Below, piece by piece: positions 9,932 through 18,790 of a DNA stretch of 64,000 bases. Under the pieces are notes generated by a model that saw nothing but the letters and a program-made list of their open reading frames with translations, ran no database searches and had not been told where the DNA came from. A program made the position numbers and the translations under genes. The DNA comes from Acytostelium subglobosum LB1 (lineage: Eukaryota > Evosea > Eumycetozoa > Acytosteliales > Acytosteliaceae): positions 744,001 to 808,000 of the forward strand of contig NW_012236522.1 of NCBI RefSeq assembly GCF_000787575.1, in the 5' to 3' direction. The first letter of the stretch is position 1. Each line of letters begins with the position of its first letter.

Positions 9932-11009
9932 ATATGCTGCCAGCAAGCTAAGTCCATTAACTGACAAATGCCATACCCTCAACTCTGCACTTACAGATCA
10001 ATGGTTCAACCAAGATGAAGAGTACACAAGTTACTTCAAGCTCTCCCATAGTCAAGTGTCTCAGCTCTGTGAGAAGCACTCTTTTGAACACAAGGACATG
10101 CTCGTCTTCCTCATGAGGTGCCGCCACAACCTTCCCTGGTACATGATGGAGCGTGTGTTCCTATATCAATTGACAATCGCTCAGCTCAGGTACTCATTCA
10201 CCAAGGTGTTCGATAGATTGAAGTCGTACTGCCATGGGTACTTCCAGGATGTGGTTCACAATGGAGAGCTTCGAGACAATCATGCAGAAATATGGAAAGA
10301 TGGTATTAAGCACAATGTTCATCTCATTGTGGACGGGTCAGAGCAGAGGATTCAAGTGCCGCCACACAAGACGATCAAGGATCTTGTTTATTCTGGCAAG
10401 AAATCAATGTATTCTTTGGCAGTGTTGGTCATTTGCGATATACGTGGCAAGATCGTGTATGTAGGTAAGACAGAGGGAGGCGCCCAGCCTGACGTCTCGC
10501 TCTACAAGGATGCTGCACCTAGACTACAGGCTCTGTTCGATGAAGATATTGTCATTCTCGGTGACAAAGGATTCAAAGGAGGTCAGAAGTACTACACCAA
10601 CACCATCACCCCCAAGATCAAGTCGGCTTCATTGATCGATCATATGGAGTACACAGACAAGATGATCAGAAAACGCACGCTCGATGAGCATCGCCTGCGT
10701 CAAGGAAAGGAGGCGACCAAGGTATCTAAGAAGTTGAAGGCATTGGAAGCCAAGGTCACCAAAGAAGGATTCGATGCCGAGCGTATCCTGAGAGAGAAAG
10801 ATGAGAGCAATCGAATCAAGAAGGTGAGGATCATCATTGAGAATGTCTTTGGAGAGATGAAGAAATGGAACATATTGTCAGACACAATCAGATCACTTGG
10901 CGACCTTTCTGACAACATTCAACGACACAACGCACTCTGGACAATTATCGCATATTTGACCAATATGTTCCACTCCTTTGGACGAGACGACGATTTCTTT
11001 AAGGTCTAA
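9798..11009 (+). CDS. Transposon ORF2: DDE (DDE_Tnp_4/IS5-like) transposase
   Basis: The frame is open from 9798 to the TAA at 11007-11009, but no ATG occurs before about 10096, inside the conserved region. A helix-turn-helix (HTH_Tnp_4-like) segment comes first (YFKLSHSQVSQLCEKH, MLVFLMRCRHNLPWYMMERVF). The DDE nuclease core follows: Asp in LIVDGSEQRI (codon 10332), Asp in ILGDKGFKGG (10563), Glu in IIIENVFGEMKKWNIL (10839), with spacing of 77 and 92 residues. YSGKKSMYSLAVLVICD is typical of the IS5/Harbinger clan. Between the second Asp and the Glu lies a charged helical insertion. Expression needs a +1 shift from ORF1, an unusual start codon or an intron I cannot see. All three catalytic residues are present. 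Confidence 0.88.
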
Positions 11010-11175
11010 TTTATCATACAACAACAACAACAACCACAACAACAACTACAACAACAACAATAAAAATATAAATATTTAATTAACATCAGATAAGGTTTGA
11101 AAGGGTTCCCCTTGCTGTTCCAAGGGTTGTCCAGGGTCGAACCAGCTCGAACCCAAGGATTGAGACCGCTGAAAA

Positions 11176-13053
11176 ATGAATTCTCTGCGTAACCTTGACT
11201 ATCCCCTGCAGAACCTTAGCAGCAACCAACTGTTCAAACAATCGAGATTCTATACAACATGGTCTGATAACAACGACAATGTTGAACTCACTCATAGTTC
11301 AATACTAGATGGAGCTGGAGTTGTAGATGGTGCTGGAGATTGGTTGACAACATTGACATTTGGTCAAAACTTCAATCAAACATTGATACCAGGTACATTG
11401 CCAGAGTCTATAACTAATCTATCATTTGGATGGAACTTTGATAAGAACATAACTGTCGGCGTGTTGCCGCCTGCCTTGGACAGTCTATATCTTGGTCACG
11501 TTTATAGAAGAAAGATCGAACCTGGTGCCCTGCCAGCTACTCTAAAGACACTCCGCTTCTACAGGGTCTTTGAGTACGGGTCACCATCATACCCACCTGC
11601 AACAACAAATGAAGTCGATCCCTTGCCTCAGTTACCGCCCTCACTCACTCTCTTGGTATTGAACAAGTACTTCAACAGACCGATTGAGCTTGGATACCTC
11701 CCAGAGTCGATCACACATCTCGAGTTTGGCGACAACTTCAACTATCCGATACCAGGTGGTGCCCTGCCCACGTCCCTCAAGAAGATATCATTTGGACAAT
11801 ACCATGCATCGCCATTCGTTCTCCCTCATGGCCTAGCCGAACTCATATTCTTTGCAAACTACACTACACAGGGAACCAAGCATGTCCTGTCGTCCTTCCA
11901 GGCACTGCCAACCAATCTCACCGACATGAACTTCTACGGCAAGAACCCATATTTTGAAGTTGGATGGCTGCCTCAGTCACTGCGTTCACTTCACATCCAG
12001 AGTGTTATTGACCCGAGAGCCTTTCCCTCTTCACTGACATCACTTCGTCTTGGATATTCGCCACGCGAGGGATTCACACTACCGTCATCCCTTACAAGGC
12101 TATCATTCGGAACAATTGTCGACCGGCCAATACCACCTGGAGTCTTGCCACCAGGGCTTAAGTTTCTGGATCTCGGATGGGACTACAGCATCAAACATAG
12201 TATTGGCCAAGGTTTTCTGCCCAGTGCGCTACTGAGTCTTTCCCTGGATGACTGTAGCGTGCCATGCACCAGCTATCCACCAACAAAAGACGTTGACGAT
12301 GACATTTATCATGACGATAATGCGTATGAAGGAGATGGAGAGGACATCCACTCACTACCAGCGACACTCACATCACTGACGCTGGGACTTAACAGACCGA
12401 TTGAGTGCGACTTTCTTCCAAACTCAATCACCGAGCTCACATTTGGCAACATTTTCAATCAACCGATCATCCCTGGATCACTGCCGCCATCGATAATATC
12501 CTTGGGGTTTGGCTCAAGCTTCAATCAACCAATCACGGGCCTGTTGCCCATTTCTGTCACCAGCCTTCAGTTTGGCGCATACTTCCAACAAGCGATCGAC
12601 TGCTCATACCTAATCAACCTCCAGACATTGAGCATGCTCCATATTGATCAATTGCAATTGATCAAGAATTGTCATCCACACTTGGAAGTAGACCTTTGGT
12701 ATCTATTGGATGATTCAATTTATGATGGTGATCTACAGGCAATGGCAGACGATGATAAGATAGTCTATCAACGAATGCGATCAATTCGTATGGAGATACG
12801 TAATCCAAGTTCTACACTCTATGGACGTGATAAATTGTTAATGGAGAGAGGCAAGACATTGATTGAAATAGCACCAAACATTACAACATATCAATTAAGA
12901 TGTGGATCACATGAACGAGTTTGTATACAAAGGTTGGACGATACCTCATCACTCTTTTTAATTTCATCATTCCGGCCCAACTCTCCACTCTATCCGAACC
13001 AGTCAACAATCCATTCAATTACACTTGTCCCTACCAGGTCCATTAGAGATTGA
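11176..13053 (+). CDS. Transposon-started, F-box-less FNIP protein
   Basis: An ATG inside the right arm of the transposon opens a 625-codon frame that runs through the terminal repeat (MNSLRNLDYPLQNLSSN) and straight into the 3' part of the split FNIP gene. The product would have about 17 element-derived residues, then the host sequence LFKQSRFYTTW, at least 12 FNIP repeats, an Asp-rich loop (DVDDDIYHDDNAYEGDGED) and the RLDD C-terminal module. It would lack the F-box, so it could not dock to SKP1 in the usual way. Whether it is transcribed (promoter activity of the element's right end) is unknown. It may be a chance frame over a dead gene. Confidence 0.55.
   Translation: MNSLRNLDYPLQNLSSNQLFKQSRFYTTWSDNNDNVELTHSSILDGAGVVDGAGDWLTTLTFGQNFNQTLIPGTLPESITNLSFGWNFDKNITVGVLPPALDSLYLGHVYRRKIEPGALPATLKTLRFYRVFEYGSPSYPPATTNEVDPLPQLPPSLTLLVLNKYFNRPIELGYLPESITHLEFGDNFNYPIPGGALPTSLKKISFGQYHASPFVLPHGLAELIFFANYTTQGTKHVLSSFQALPTNLTDMNFYGKNPYFEVGWLPQSLRSLHIQSVIDPRAFPSSLTSLRLGYSPREGFTLPSSLTRLSFGTIVDRPIPPGVLPPGLKFLDLGWDYSIKHSIGQGFLPSALLSLSLDDCSVPCTSYPPTKDVDDDIYHDDNAYEGDGEDIHSLPATLTSLTLGLNRPIECDFLPNSITELTFGNIFNQPIIPGSLPPSIISLGFGSSFNQPITGLLPISVTSLQFGAYFQQAIDCSYLINLQTLSMLHIDQLQLIKNCHPHLEVDLWYLLDDSIYDGDLQAMADDDKIVYQRMRSIRMEIRNPSSTLYGRDKLLMERGKTLIEIAPNITTYQLRCGSHERVCIQRLDDTSSLFLISSFRPNSPLYPNQSTIHSITLVPTRSIRD
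11212..11231 (-). repeat. Right terminal inverted repeat and right ACT target duplication
   Basis: The reverse complement of 11212-11228 reads TGGTTGCTGCTAAGGTT, pairing with 8687-8703. ACT at 11229-11231 repeats 8684-8686. Inward the arm continues, with patches related to the left arm, to about 11085. Confidence 0.85.
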
Positions 13054-13286
13054 CGCGTCATCACTCAATCCAATCAAATAAATATGCAAAGACTCCCCCT
13101 TTGTTAATTTCAAAAATATCATCATTCATCAACAAAATCAACGTTGTCGCTCACACCCCTCACCTCATTTGTCTCTCATACTTATACACGTACTCATAAA
13201 TAAACAAAAACATTCTATACATATAAGTTTATTGTTAACATACATACATAAGATAACCATAAGATAGAAGAAGAAAAAGAATAAGA

Positions 13287-15635
13287 ATGTTACAAGAACA
13301 ACAGGGTCCTAGACATACAGAGATACTGTTGAGAAAGGAGGATAGCGAAGGAAAGAGAAAGGCGTTGAAGGAGAAGTTTGTAGAGATATATGAAGCGTTC
13401 TTTAATGGAGAGGATCCGTCAAAGGATCAACCATCATTCTGGGAGCAACTGTTCTTGATCAAAGTCAACATACCATTCCTCGAGCGATGTATCATCCTGA
13501 CATCCGAAGATCACCTCTTGGCATTGAAGCCCAACATCAACAAGATCTTCACTCACTGTTGTCAATGGCTAAGGAACTCTGATGCAATTAGGATAACTCA
13601 TATTCTCGAGGTAATGTTATCTTATTCATTCAATCGACCTAATAATCAATCAACCTAACATTCAACATTCAACATTCAACATCCAACAGACATTGAGTGT
13701 ATTCCTCAAGAGTATCTTTAGAAAGAAGTTCAACAACTTTGGATTCGATATACTTAACATCTTGTGTGGCATCGATGCTGCTGATATAGTGTTCAAAGAA
13801 CTGATCACTGACTTGCAAAGTCTACTCAAGCATTCAGAGGGTATGTTTGACCGTCATCATCATCATGTACATGTACACATACTGACAACAACAATGACAA
13901 CAACAAAACAGTCAAGATTAGAATTGGATCAATCAACTTGATCAATATTATTGTGACAGCAACAGAGTTTATCAATCAGAATACATTGCTTCAGTTCTTT
14001 ATGGTTGTAGACCTCTTCCCCTCACTTATGGACGCGATCGTTGATGTTGGCATACCAAAACCATCAAGATTCCATGCGCTCACAATCCTTGTATACCTGT
14101 CCAACTTCCAGAAATACGAGATACAGAACCCTTACAACAAGAGTCTAGCAGCACTGGCCGATGCTGATAAAGTATGTCTATCGATACTTGACTAGCATGC
14201 ATGGATGATGTACTCACTCAATCTATCAATCATTAGCTCAAGGGATTGACAGAGTTGATCGCAGGCGGACTAGATGATCAATGCAAGTTCTACTCTGAGC
14301 AGTATGGCGAACCAAACCAGACCATGATGTCAAGAATGAGTGGATATCTGAGCAGCTGGGTCTACACTCCCGTCACAGTCAAGCCATGGTAAGTAGTAGT
14401 GTACACTACACATCATTACAATGACTGTTCATGCACATACTAACAAACAAACAAACAAACAACTTATAGCTCATCAAGCGACACTGGATCATGCCTAATG
14501 ATATTGTATGAGCTATGTTACCAAAGCGAAGCATTTGTACGATTGTTGACATCAGGTGGTCTTACCTCACATAACAACTGCCCCGACATCATCCGTCACT
14601 TCCTGGTCTACTGTGGTTATCTATCATCAGACACTCTCAAAGAGTCCAAGATCCTCTTCACCAAACTCTGTCTCAACATCCTCATATGCATGTCAGAGAG
14701 ACGTGAGCTCGAGGACTACTTCCACGATGTAAAGACCACTTGCTACATATTCATTTATTCAAAGGTAATGTAATCAATCTATCAATCATAATCAATCACA
14801 TACTTACTTGGACCAAACGATTAGAAATCATTGTATCCTGATCCAAAGGAATTGGAGAAGAGTCCATTGTCATGTCATGTGGTCGATGTCATCAATCAGT
14901 TTATCAAGTGCAATCTAAAGGGCAAGTTGCCTGCAGACATCCATCAAAAGTGTGTCAACTGCATTCAACGTATTGTTGCCTACAAGAAGAAGACACAGTC
15001 CAGACTGCCAATCAAATGGATAGACACTTGGTCCACTCTCTTCTCATTCCTATCCTCATTGTCTGCTTCGGACAAATCACTTCATACTGAACTGTTGCCA
15101 GTTGGAATTGATGTAAGATTGTTTGTTTGTTGTATTCTAGCATGCGCGCAGTTGGTTCCAGCTACTAACAATCACTCACTCGCGAACGAATGAACAGACT
15201 ATCAACATATTCAACTTGTTTGTAAACTATGGAGACTTATTCTTGCCACAACCAAGCGACTATGATGACCTGTTCTATGAGATTGTTAGGGCGAGCCAGA
15301 TCATTGATACATTCTCTGCGATTGTGCAGATGGAGGACCCCACCGGACAACTGATGAACCATCTACTCAACATCAAAACGATCACTCAACACTTTAACGG
15401 CATCATCCAGACGTGGACTACAGAGCATCCCGAGGTATCCCTCGTGTCGGAGCAAGTCATCAAACTGATCAAAGAGAACTACGACACATTGAAGCTCAAG
15501 CTTCAAGAGAACCTCGACCAGTATGAGAGATTTGTAGAGAGTTCCAAAGAGGCCAGTTTCTACAGGAACCTGGTGCGCTTCCTTGTACAGGACACCAAGA
15601 CCAATCTCAATTCACTCAATCTTAACAAGTATTAG
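13287..15635 (+). CDS. ARMH3: ARMH3 / C10orf76 homologue
   Basis: Seven exons (13287-13610, 13690-13840, 13912-14171, 14237-14388, 14470-14764, 14825-15112, 15198-15635) encode 635 residues. Human ARMH3 is a Golgi-associated armadillo-like helical protein that binds GBF1 and PI4KB, supporting PI4P production; a similar Golgi role is inferred here. Match points to the human protein as remembered: EDPSK...FWEQLFLIKVN near the N-terminus, FGFDILNILCG, YKKKTQSRLPIKWIDTWSTL, NLFVNYGDLFLPQPSDYDDL and ENYDTLKLKLQENLDQYERF near the C-terminus. Length is slightly below the human 689. All introns are short, and every phase joins correctly. No signal peptide or membrane segment is seen. Confidence 0.93.
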
Positions 15636-16233
15636 TAGTTATGAAATCGATCGATAAATGAATGACATCATACATAAGACATATTTACAATTCACTCACT
15701 CACTCTTGATTGTTTGTTATTTGTCGGTTTGTTTATAGAGTTACATTCATCATATATATATTATCCGCATACCATCTCTTCTGCCTTTCCAACCCTTTCC
15801 AGTTGCTTACATCAATCACACACCATCAATCAATCAATCAATACCCCCACTAATTATGTATTATTGATCGATCAACCACATCAATATCTAATAACTTACA
15901 TGTAAATATTAATATAATACCGACATATATTTACTCATCGGCCATTCGTCTTTGTGTCTCTCTAGAAATAATATCATACTTTATGGACATCCAAGAGCTA
16001 AGAGCCAGTTTGAATTCCAAACATCCGATATTGAATATTGAATGAAATTGCCATTACATCCAACTTACGATGATATTAGGCTGTAGATTTGAAATGACTG
16101 AATGTACAGCCAGTCAGTCTGTCCGCCTAGACGTCAATCATTCCCATTTGTCTATAAATAGTTGACATCTGAACGATCATAAAGTCAACAAGTTAAACTT
16201 AACTATCTACATACCTAATAATAACAACAAACA
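15636..16233. other. Intergenic with promoter of the secreted-peptide gene
   Basis: About 600 bp. TATAAATA at 16153-16160 lies 74 bp before the next ATG and is the likely core promoter of the small secreted peptide. The rest is AT-rich ARMH3 3' flank with CAATCAAT runs. Nothing else seen. Confidence 0.55.
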
Positions 16234-16452
16234 ATGATTAAGATACTGTCCATACTCGTATTCGCCATGATCTTCATGGTTGGAATGTCCTCTGCTGAGG
16301 TGTTGGCTGGCCGTGAATGTCAAGTGAATTGTTACCGTGATATGGCCAACTGTTGGGACTCGTGGCTCCAGAACATGCGTACCAATGACCCATGTCCATG
16401 CATTCCCAAGTTCTTCGAGTGCATCTACCGTTGTGGATACCCATACTCATAA
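16234..16452 (+). CDS. Small secreted Cys-rich peptide
   Basis: A 72-residue intronless frame with a strong signal peptide (ILSILVFAMIFMVGMSSAEV, cleavage probably after Ala at about residue 21). The mature part has about 50 residues with seven Cys: ECQVNCYRDMANC, PCPCIPKFFECIYRC, ending GYPYS. A C-x3-C-x5-C start and closely spaced CPC suggest a disulphide-bonded microprotein; the odd Cys number allows a dimer. A TATA box precedes it. The 3' flank is A-rich. I do not recognise the family. It could be a developmental signal, an extracellular-matrix component or an antimicrobial peptide; nothing in the sequence decides. Confidence 0.8.
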   Translation: MIKILSILVFAMIFMVGMSSAEVLAGRECQVNCYRDMANCWDSWLQNMRTNDPCPCIPKFFECIYRCGYPYS

Positions 16453-16807
16453 TGTTGTCAGTCTTTCCTCCATCCCTCCCAACCCTACTGCCATTAACAA
16501 CAACAACATCAACAACTTTGTAAACAGAACTGTACAGCAAAACAACAATCTAATAAATACCAAGAAGTACTTAAACAATACTTCACAAGTTAACAATGTG
16601 TTGTGAACATCACTCAATTTGCTTCAGTAACGTGTAATGAATCATCGAGGTAGATATTTTTGGAATAGCTCATTCTGAATAAGGCAATATATTATCAACA
16701 AGTTGCAATATATAAACAAACAGCCAAATAACTTGTAGTTACAGATAATTTCTCAACCAACTACATAACAACATATATTCTATCAATCAGACAAATAAGC
16801 TACAGTA
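16453..16807. other. Intergenic between secreted peptide and aldo-keto reductase
   Basis: 355 bp, A-rich with AACAACAAC runs just after the stop and AT-rich leader before the reductase. No gene or RNA seen. Confidence 0.5.
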
Positions 16808-17829
16808 ATGATGGCTATCGCCAAAGCTATCATTGAACCAAGTGTAAAGTTAATCAGTGGACATAAGTTACCTCTTGTAGGATTCGGGTAAGTCCATTGT
16901 CATTAGTTATTTGTTTGGTTTGATTGAATGAATGAATGATCACTAACTAACAAACTAACTGATTGAATGATCACAATAGAACATGGAAGTCTGAACCAAA
17001 TACAGTTGGTGAAGCTGTTAAGGCTGCCATCAGAGGTGGTTGTCGTCATATTGATTGTGCTGCCGCCTATCAGAATGAGAAGGAAGTGGGATTGGCACTC
17101 AAGGAGATGTTTACTACTGGTGTTGTGAAGCGGGAGGAGTTGTTCATCACAAGCAAGCTATACAACACATGTCACGAGAAACACAACGTCAGGAAGCACT
17201 GTGAGATCACCTTGAACCATCTTGGACTCGAATACCTGGACCTTTACTTGGTGCATTGGCCCGTTGCCTTTGAGTACACTGGCGAATCACTCGATGATCC
17301 AATGAACGATGATGGTTCGGCCAAGGTCATCAATGTACCTTTGCAAGTGACATGGCAAGAGATGGAGGCTCTGGTGGACGATGGCCTCACCAAGTCAATT
17401 GGTGTGTCAAACTACAATGTGCAGACACTTAACGACCTGCTCACCTACTGCCGCATCAAGCCCGCCGTCAACCAAGTAGAGCTTCACCCATACAACACCC
17501 AGCCACTACTCAAATGGTACTGTGAGAGGAATGACATCCATCTCACAGCCTACAGTCCATTGGGCAGCGGACAACTGGTCAATGATCCAAAGGTGGCGGA
17601 GATTGCCATTAAGTACGATCGATCAGTGTCCAACATCCTCTGTCGGTGGGCCATCCAACATGGATTCTCTGTTATCCCAAAGAGTGTCACACCTTCGAGG
17701 ATCACTGAGAACCTAAGCATTGTCGACTTTACCATTAGTGATGTGGACATGGAGCAGCTCAATGCTTTAAACAAATCACTAAGGACATGTGATCCGGCTG
17801 ACTTCTGGGGACTACCAATGTTCAGTTAA
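16808..17829 (+). CDS. Aldo-keto reductase
   Basis: Two exons (16808-16887, 16980-17829) encode 309 residues of the NADPH-dependent (alpha/beta)8-barrel aldo-keto reductase family, which reduces aldehydes and ketones in the cytosol. Visible signatures: LPLVGFGTWKS at the N-terminus; the catalytic Asp and Tyr in RHIDCAAAYQNEKEVG; the catalytic Lys in LFITSKLYN; the catalytic His in LDLYLVHWPV; SIGVSNYN; and the cofactor-binding IPKSVTPSRITEN near the C-terminus. The length is normal for the family. The intron splits a Gly codon. The start is the first of two adjacent ATGs. It is closest in type to aldose/aldehyde reductases; the substrate cannot be told. Confidence 0.95.
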
Positions 17830-18305
17830 TTGATATTCAATCATTAAATTTAGAATTGGATTACAACCAACCTTTTTTGGAATACTGTTGACCGTCACAT
17901 TGTTCTGTCAACCACGATCAATCTGTAGTCGCTACTATGGTGATAGTAGTGATCATAATGCTGATGGAATTTGGTGTTGACTTAGACTTGAATCAATCTA
18001 CTATTACTTTGTATATCACTTGTACATAGGATACTTGGCAACCAAATTATTAGGCGGCTACTTTGTCACTAACCATAATTAACTATTACTTTGGCGATTA
18101 AATTGTGCTCCATACAAAGGAACTAGTCCTGGAGACAGCTGAGATTTGGGGAGGGATATAATTAAATTAATCATAAGAAGTTGATAGTATAATTTTTAAT
18201 AGATATTAGAATAATAATAAAATTTAAAATTAGAACTTATTTTTCTACTGGTATAACAACGAGTTTTCAAACAAATAAAAAAATTCAAAAGTTCAAAAAA
18301 GAATT
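17830..18305. other. AT-rich intergenic beside tRNA genes
   Basis: About 480 bp. The end next to the tRNA (18180-18305) is very AT-rich, and a T6 run on the minus strand just past the tRNA 3' end is a Pol III terminator. No gene seen. Confidence 0.5.
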
Positions 18306-18379
18306 TATCAAGAATGGGAATCGAACCCATGACCCAAACCGTGTTAAGGTTTTGTGATAACCAACTACACCATCCTGAC
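18306..18379 (-). tRNA. tRNA-Val (anticodon AAC)
   Basis: 74 nt fold into a full cloverleaf: acceptor GTCAGGA with TCTTGAT (two G-U pairs), discriminator A, anticodon stem AAACC/GGTTT with loop TTAACAC, T arm ATGGG-TTCGATT-CCCAT. The anticodon AAC reads GTT and, as inosine at position 34, other GTN codons; that change would need the ADAT2 enzyme also encoded here. There is no intron. A TTTTTT run follows within about 10 nt on the minus strand. Confidence 0.95.
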
Positions 18380-18565
18380 TGTTTTTTATAAAAATCCCTT
18401 AAAGGATTAAAAATCGGCCACCTGTCAGCATCCCTGACTGGCTCACCAAATAGCCCCTTATTTAGAATGACTATGTATAACAAAGTGCACGTCTTCGACG
18501 TGTAGTAACAAAAAAAAAAATATATTAAAAATCGCAAAAAACAACTCGGATTTCAACAAAATTTT

Positions 18566-18639
18566 TATCAAGAACGGGAATCGAACCCGTGACCCTAACC
18601 GTGTGAAGGTCATGTGATAACCGACTACACCATCCTGAC
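18566..18639 (-). tRNA. tRNA-Val (anticodon CAC)
   Basis: A 74-nt cloverleaf with the same acceptor arm and most of the same body as the tRNA at 18306-18379, but anticodon loop TTCACAC (CAC, reads GTG). Its T stem is ACGGG/CCCGT against ATGGG/CCCAT, a compensatory pair change. There is no intron; a TTTT run follows. The two genes are same-strand, 186 bp apart and evidently related by duplication. Confidence 0.95.
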
Positions 18640-18790
18640 AATATAAGAAAATATTTCTTTAATTCCGGAATTATTCGGAAAATTTTGGCGATTTAAAATA
18701 ATTTTTTTCTGTGTTTGGTAAAACTGAAAAAACCCTTATGGAATTTTCTGGATGATATTGAATGTATTTATTTGGTGCATAAGGGAACCT

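Larger units (their letters stand above)
8687..11228 (+). mobile_element. TIR DNA transposon, PIF/Harbinger-like, 2,542 bp
   Basis: The element has terminal inverted repeats TG(A/G)TTGCTGCTAAGGTT (17 bp, one mismatch). Diverged arms continue inward for about 150 bp, with matching patches such as GGT(T/C)CGACCC and ATCTGATGT. It is flanked by the 3-bp duplication ACT. It carries two same-strand frames: a Cys/His-rich accessory protein (8852-9931) and a DDE transposase (to 11009). Two ORFs plus a 3-bp duplication fit PIF/Harbinger, though that superfamily usually duplicates TWA and pairs the transposase with a Myb-like protein, not a Cys/His protein. It is unlike the D. discoideum Tdd/DDT/thug elements that I recall. 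It lies in codon 50 of an FNIP gene. Both ORFs are free of stops, so it looks young. Confidence 0.9.
8538..13053 (+). pseudogene. F-box/FNIP gene split by a DNA transposon
   Basis: The 5' piece (8538-8686) encodes MESLPHTVL...YLALTCKRLYSILKSHSL, clearly the F-box region of the 6172-8244 paralogue. It is cut at codon 50 by the element at 8687-11228, whose first bases give a TAA at 8697-8699. The 3' piece resumes at 11229 and continues with FNIP repeats (for example LTFGQNFNQTLIPGTLPESI) to the stop at 13053. Removing the element plus one ACT copy gives HSLLFKQSRFYTTWS in frame, matching VSLFRSPREEVFWS of the paralogue. The downstream piece keeps 600+ open codons with no stop, so the insertion is recent or the ORF is still used. 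It also has the C-terminal RLDD module. Confidence 0.9.

Noticed and set aside
9690-9945. An intron joining transposon ORF1 to ORF2
   Set aside because: GT/AG pairs exist, but the interval is not AT-rich and lacks the GTA(A/T)G donor used by other genes here. A frameshift or indel is simpler.
11095-11165. Possible tRNA in the right transposon arm (GGTCGAACC, CTCGAACCC)
   Set aside because: It resembles a T-loop word only. No cloverleaf forms, and the left arm holds a diverged copy, so it is inverted-repeat sequence.
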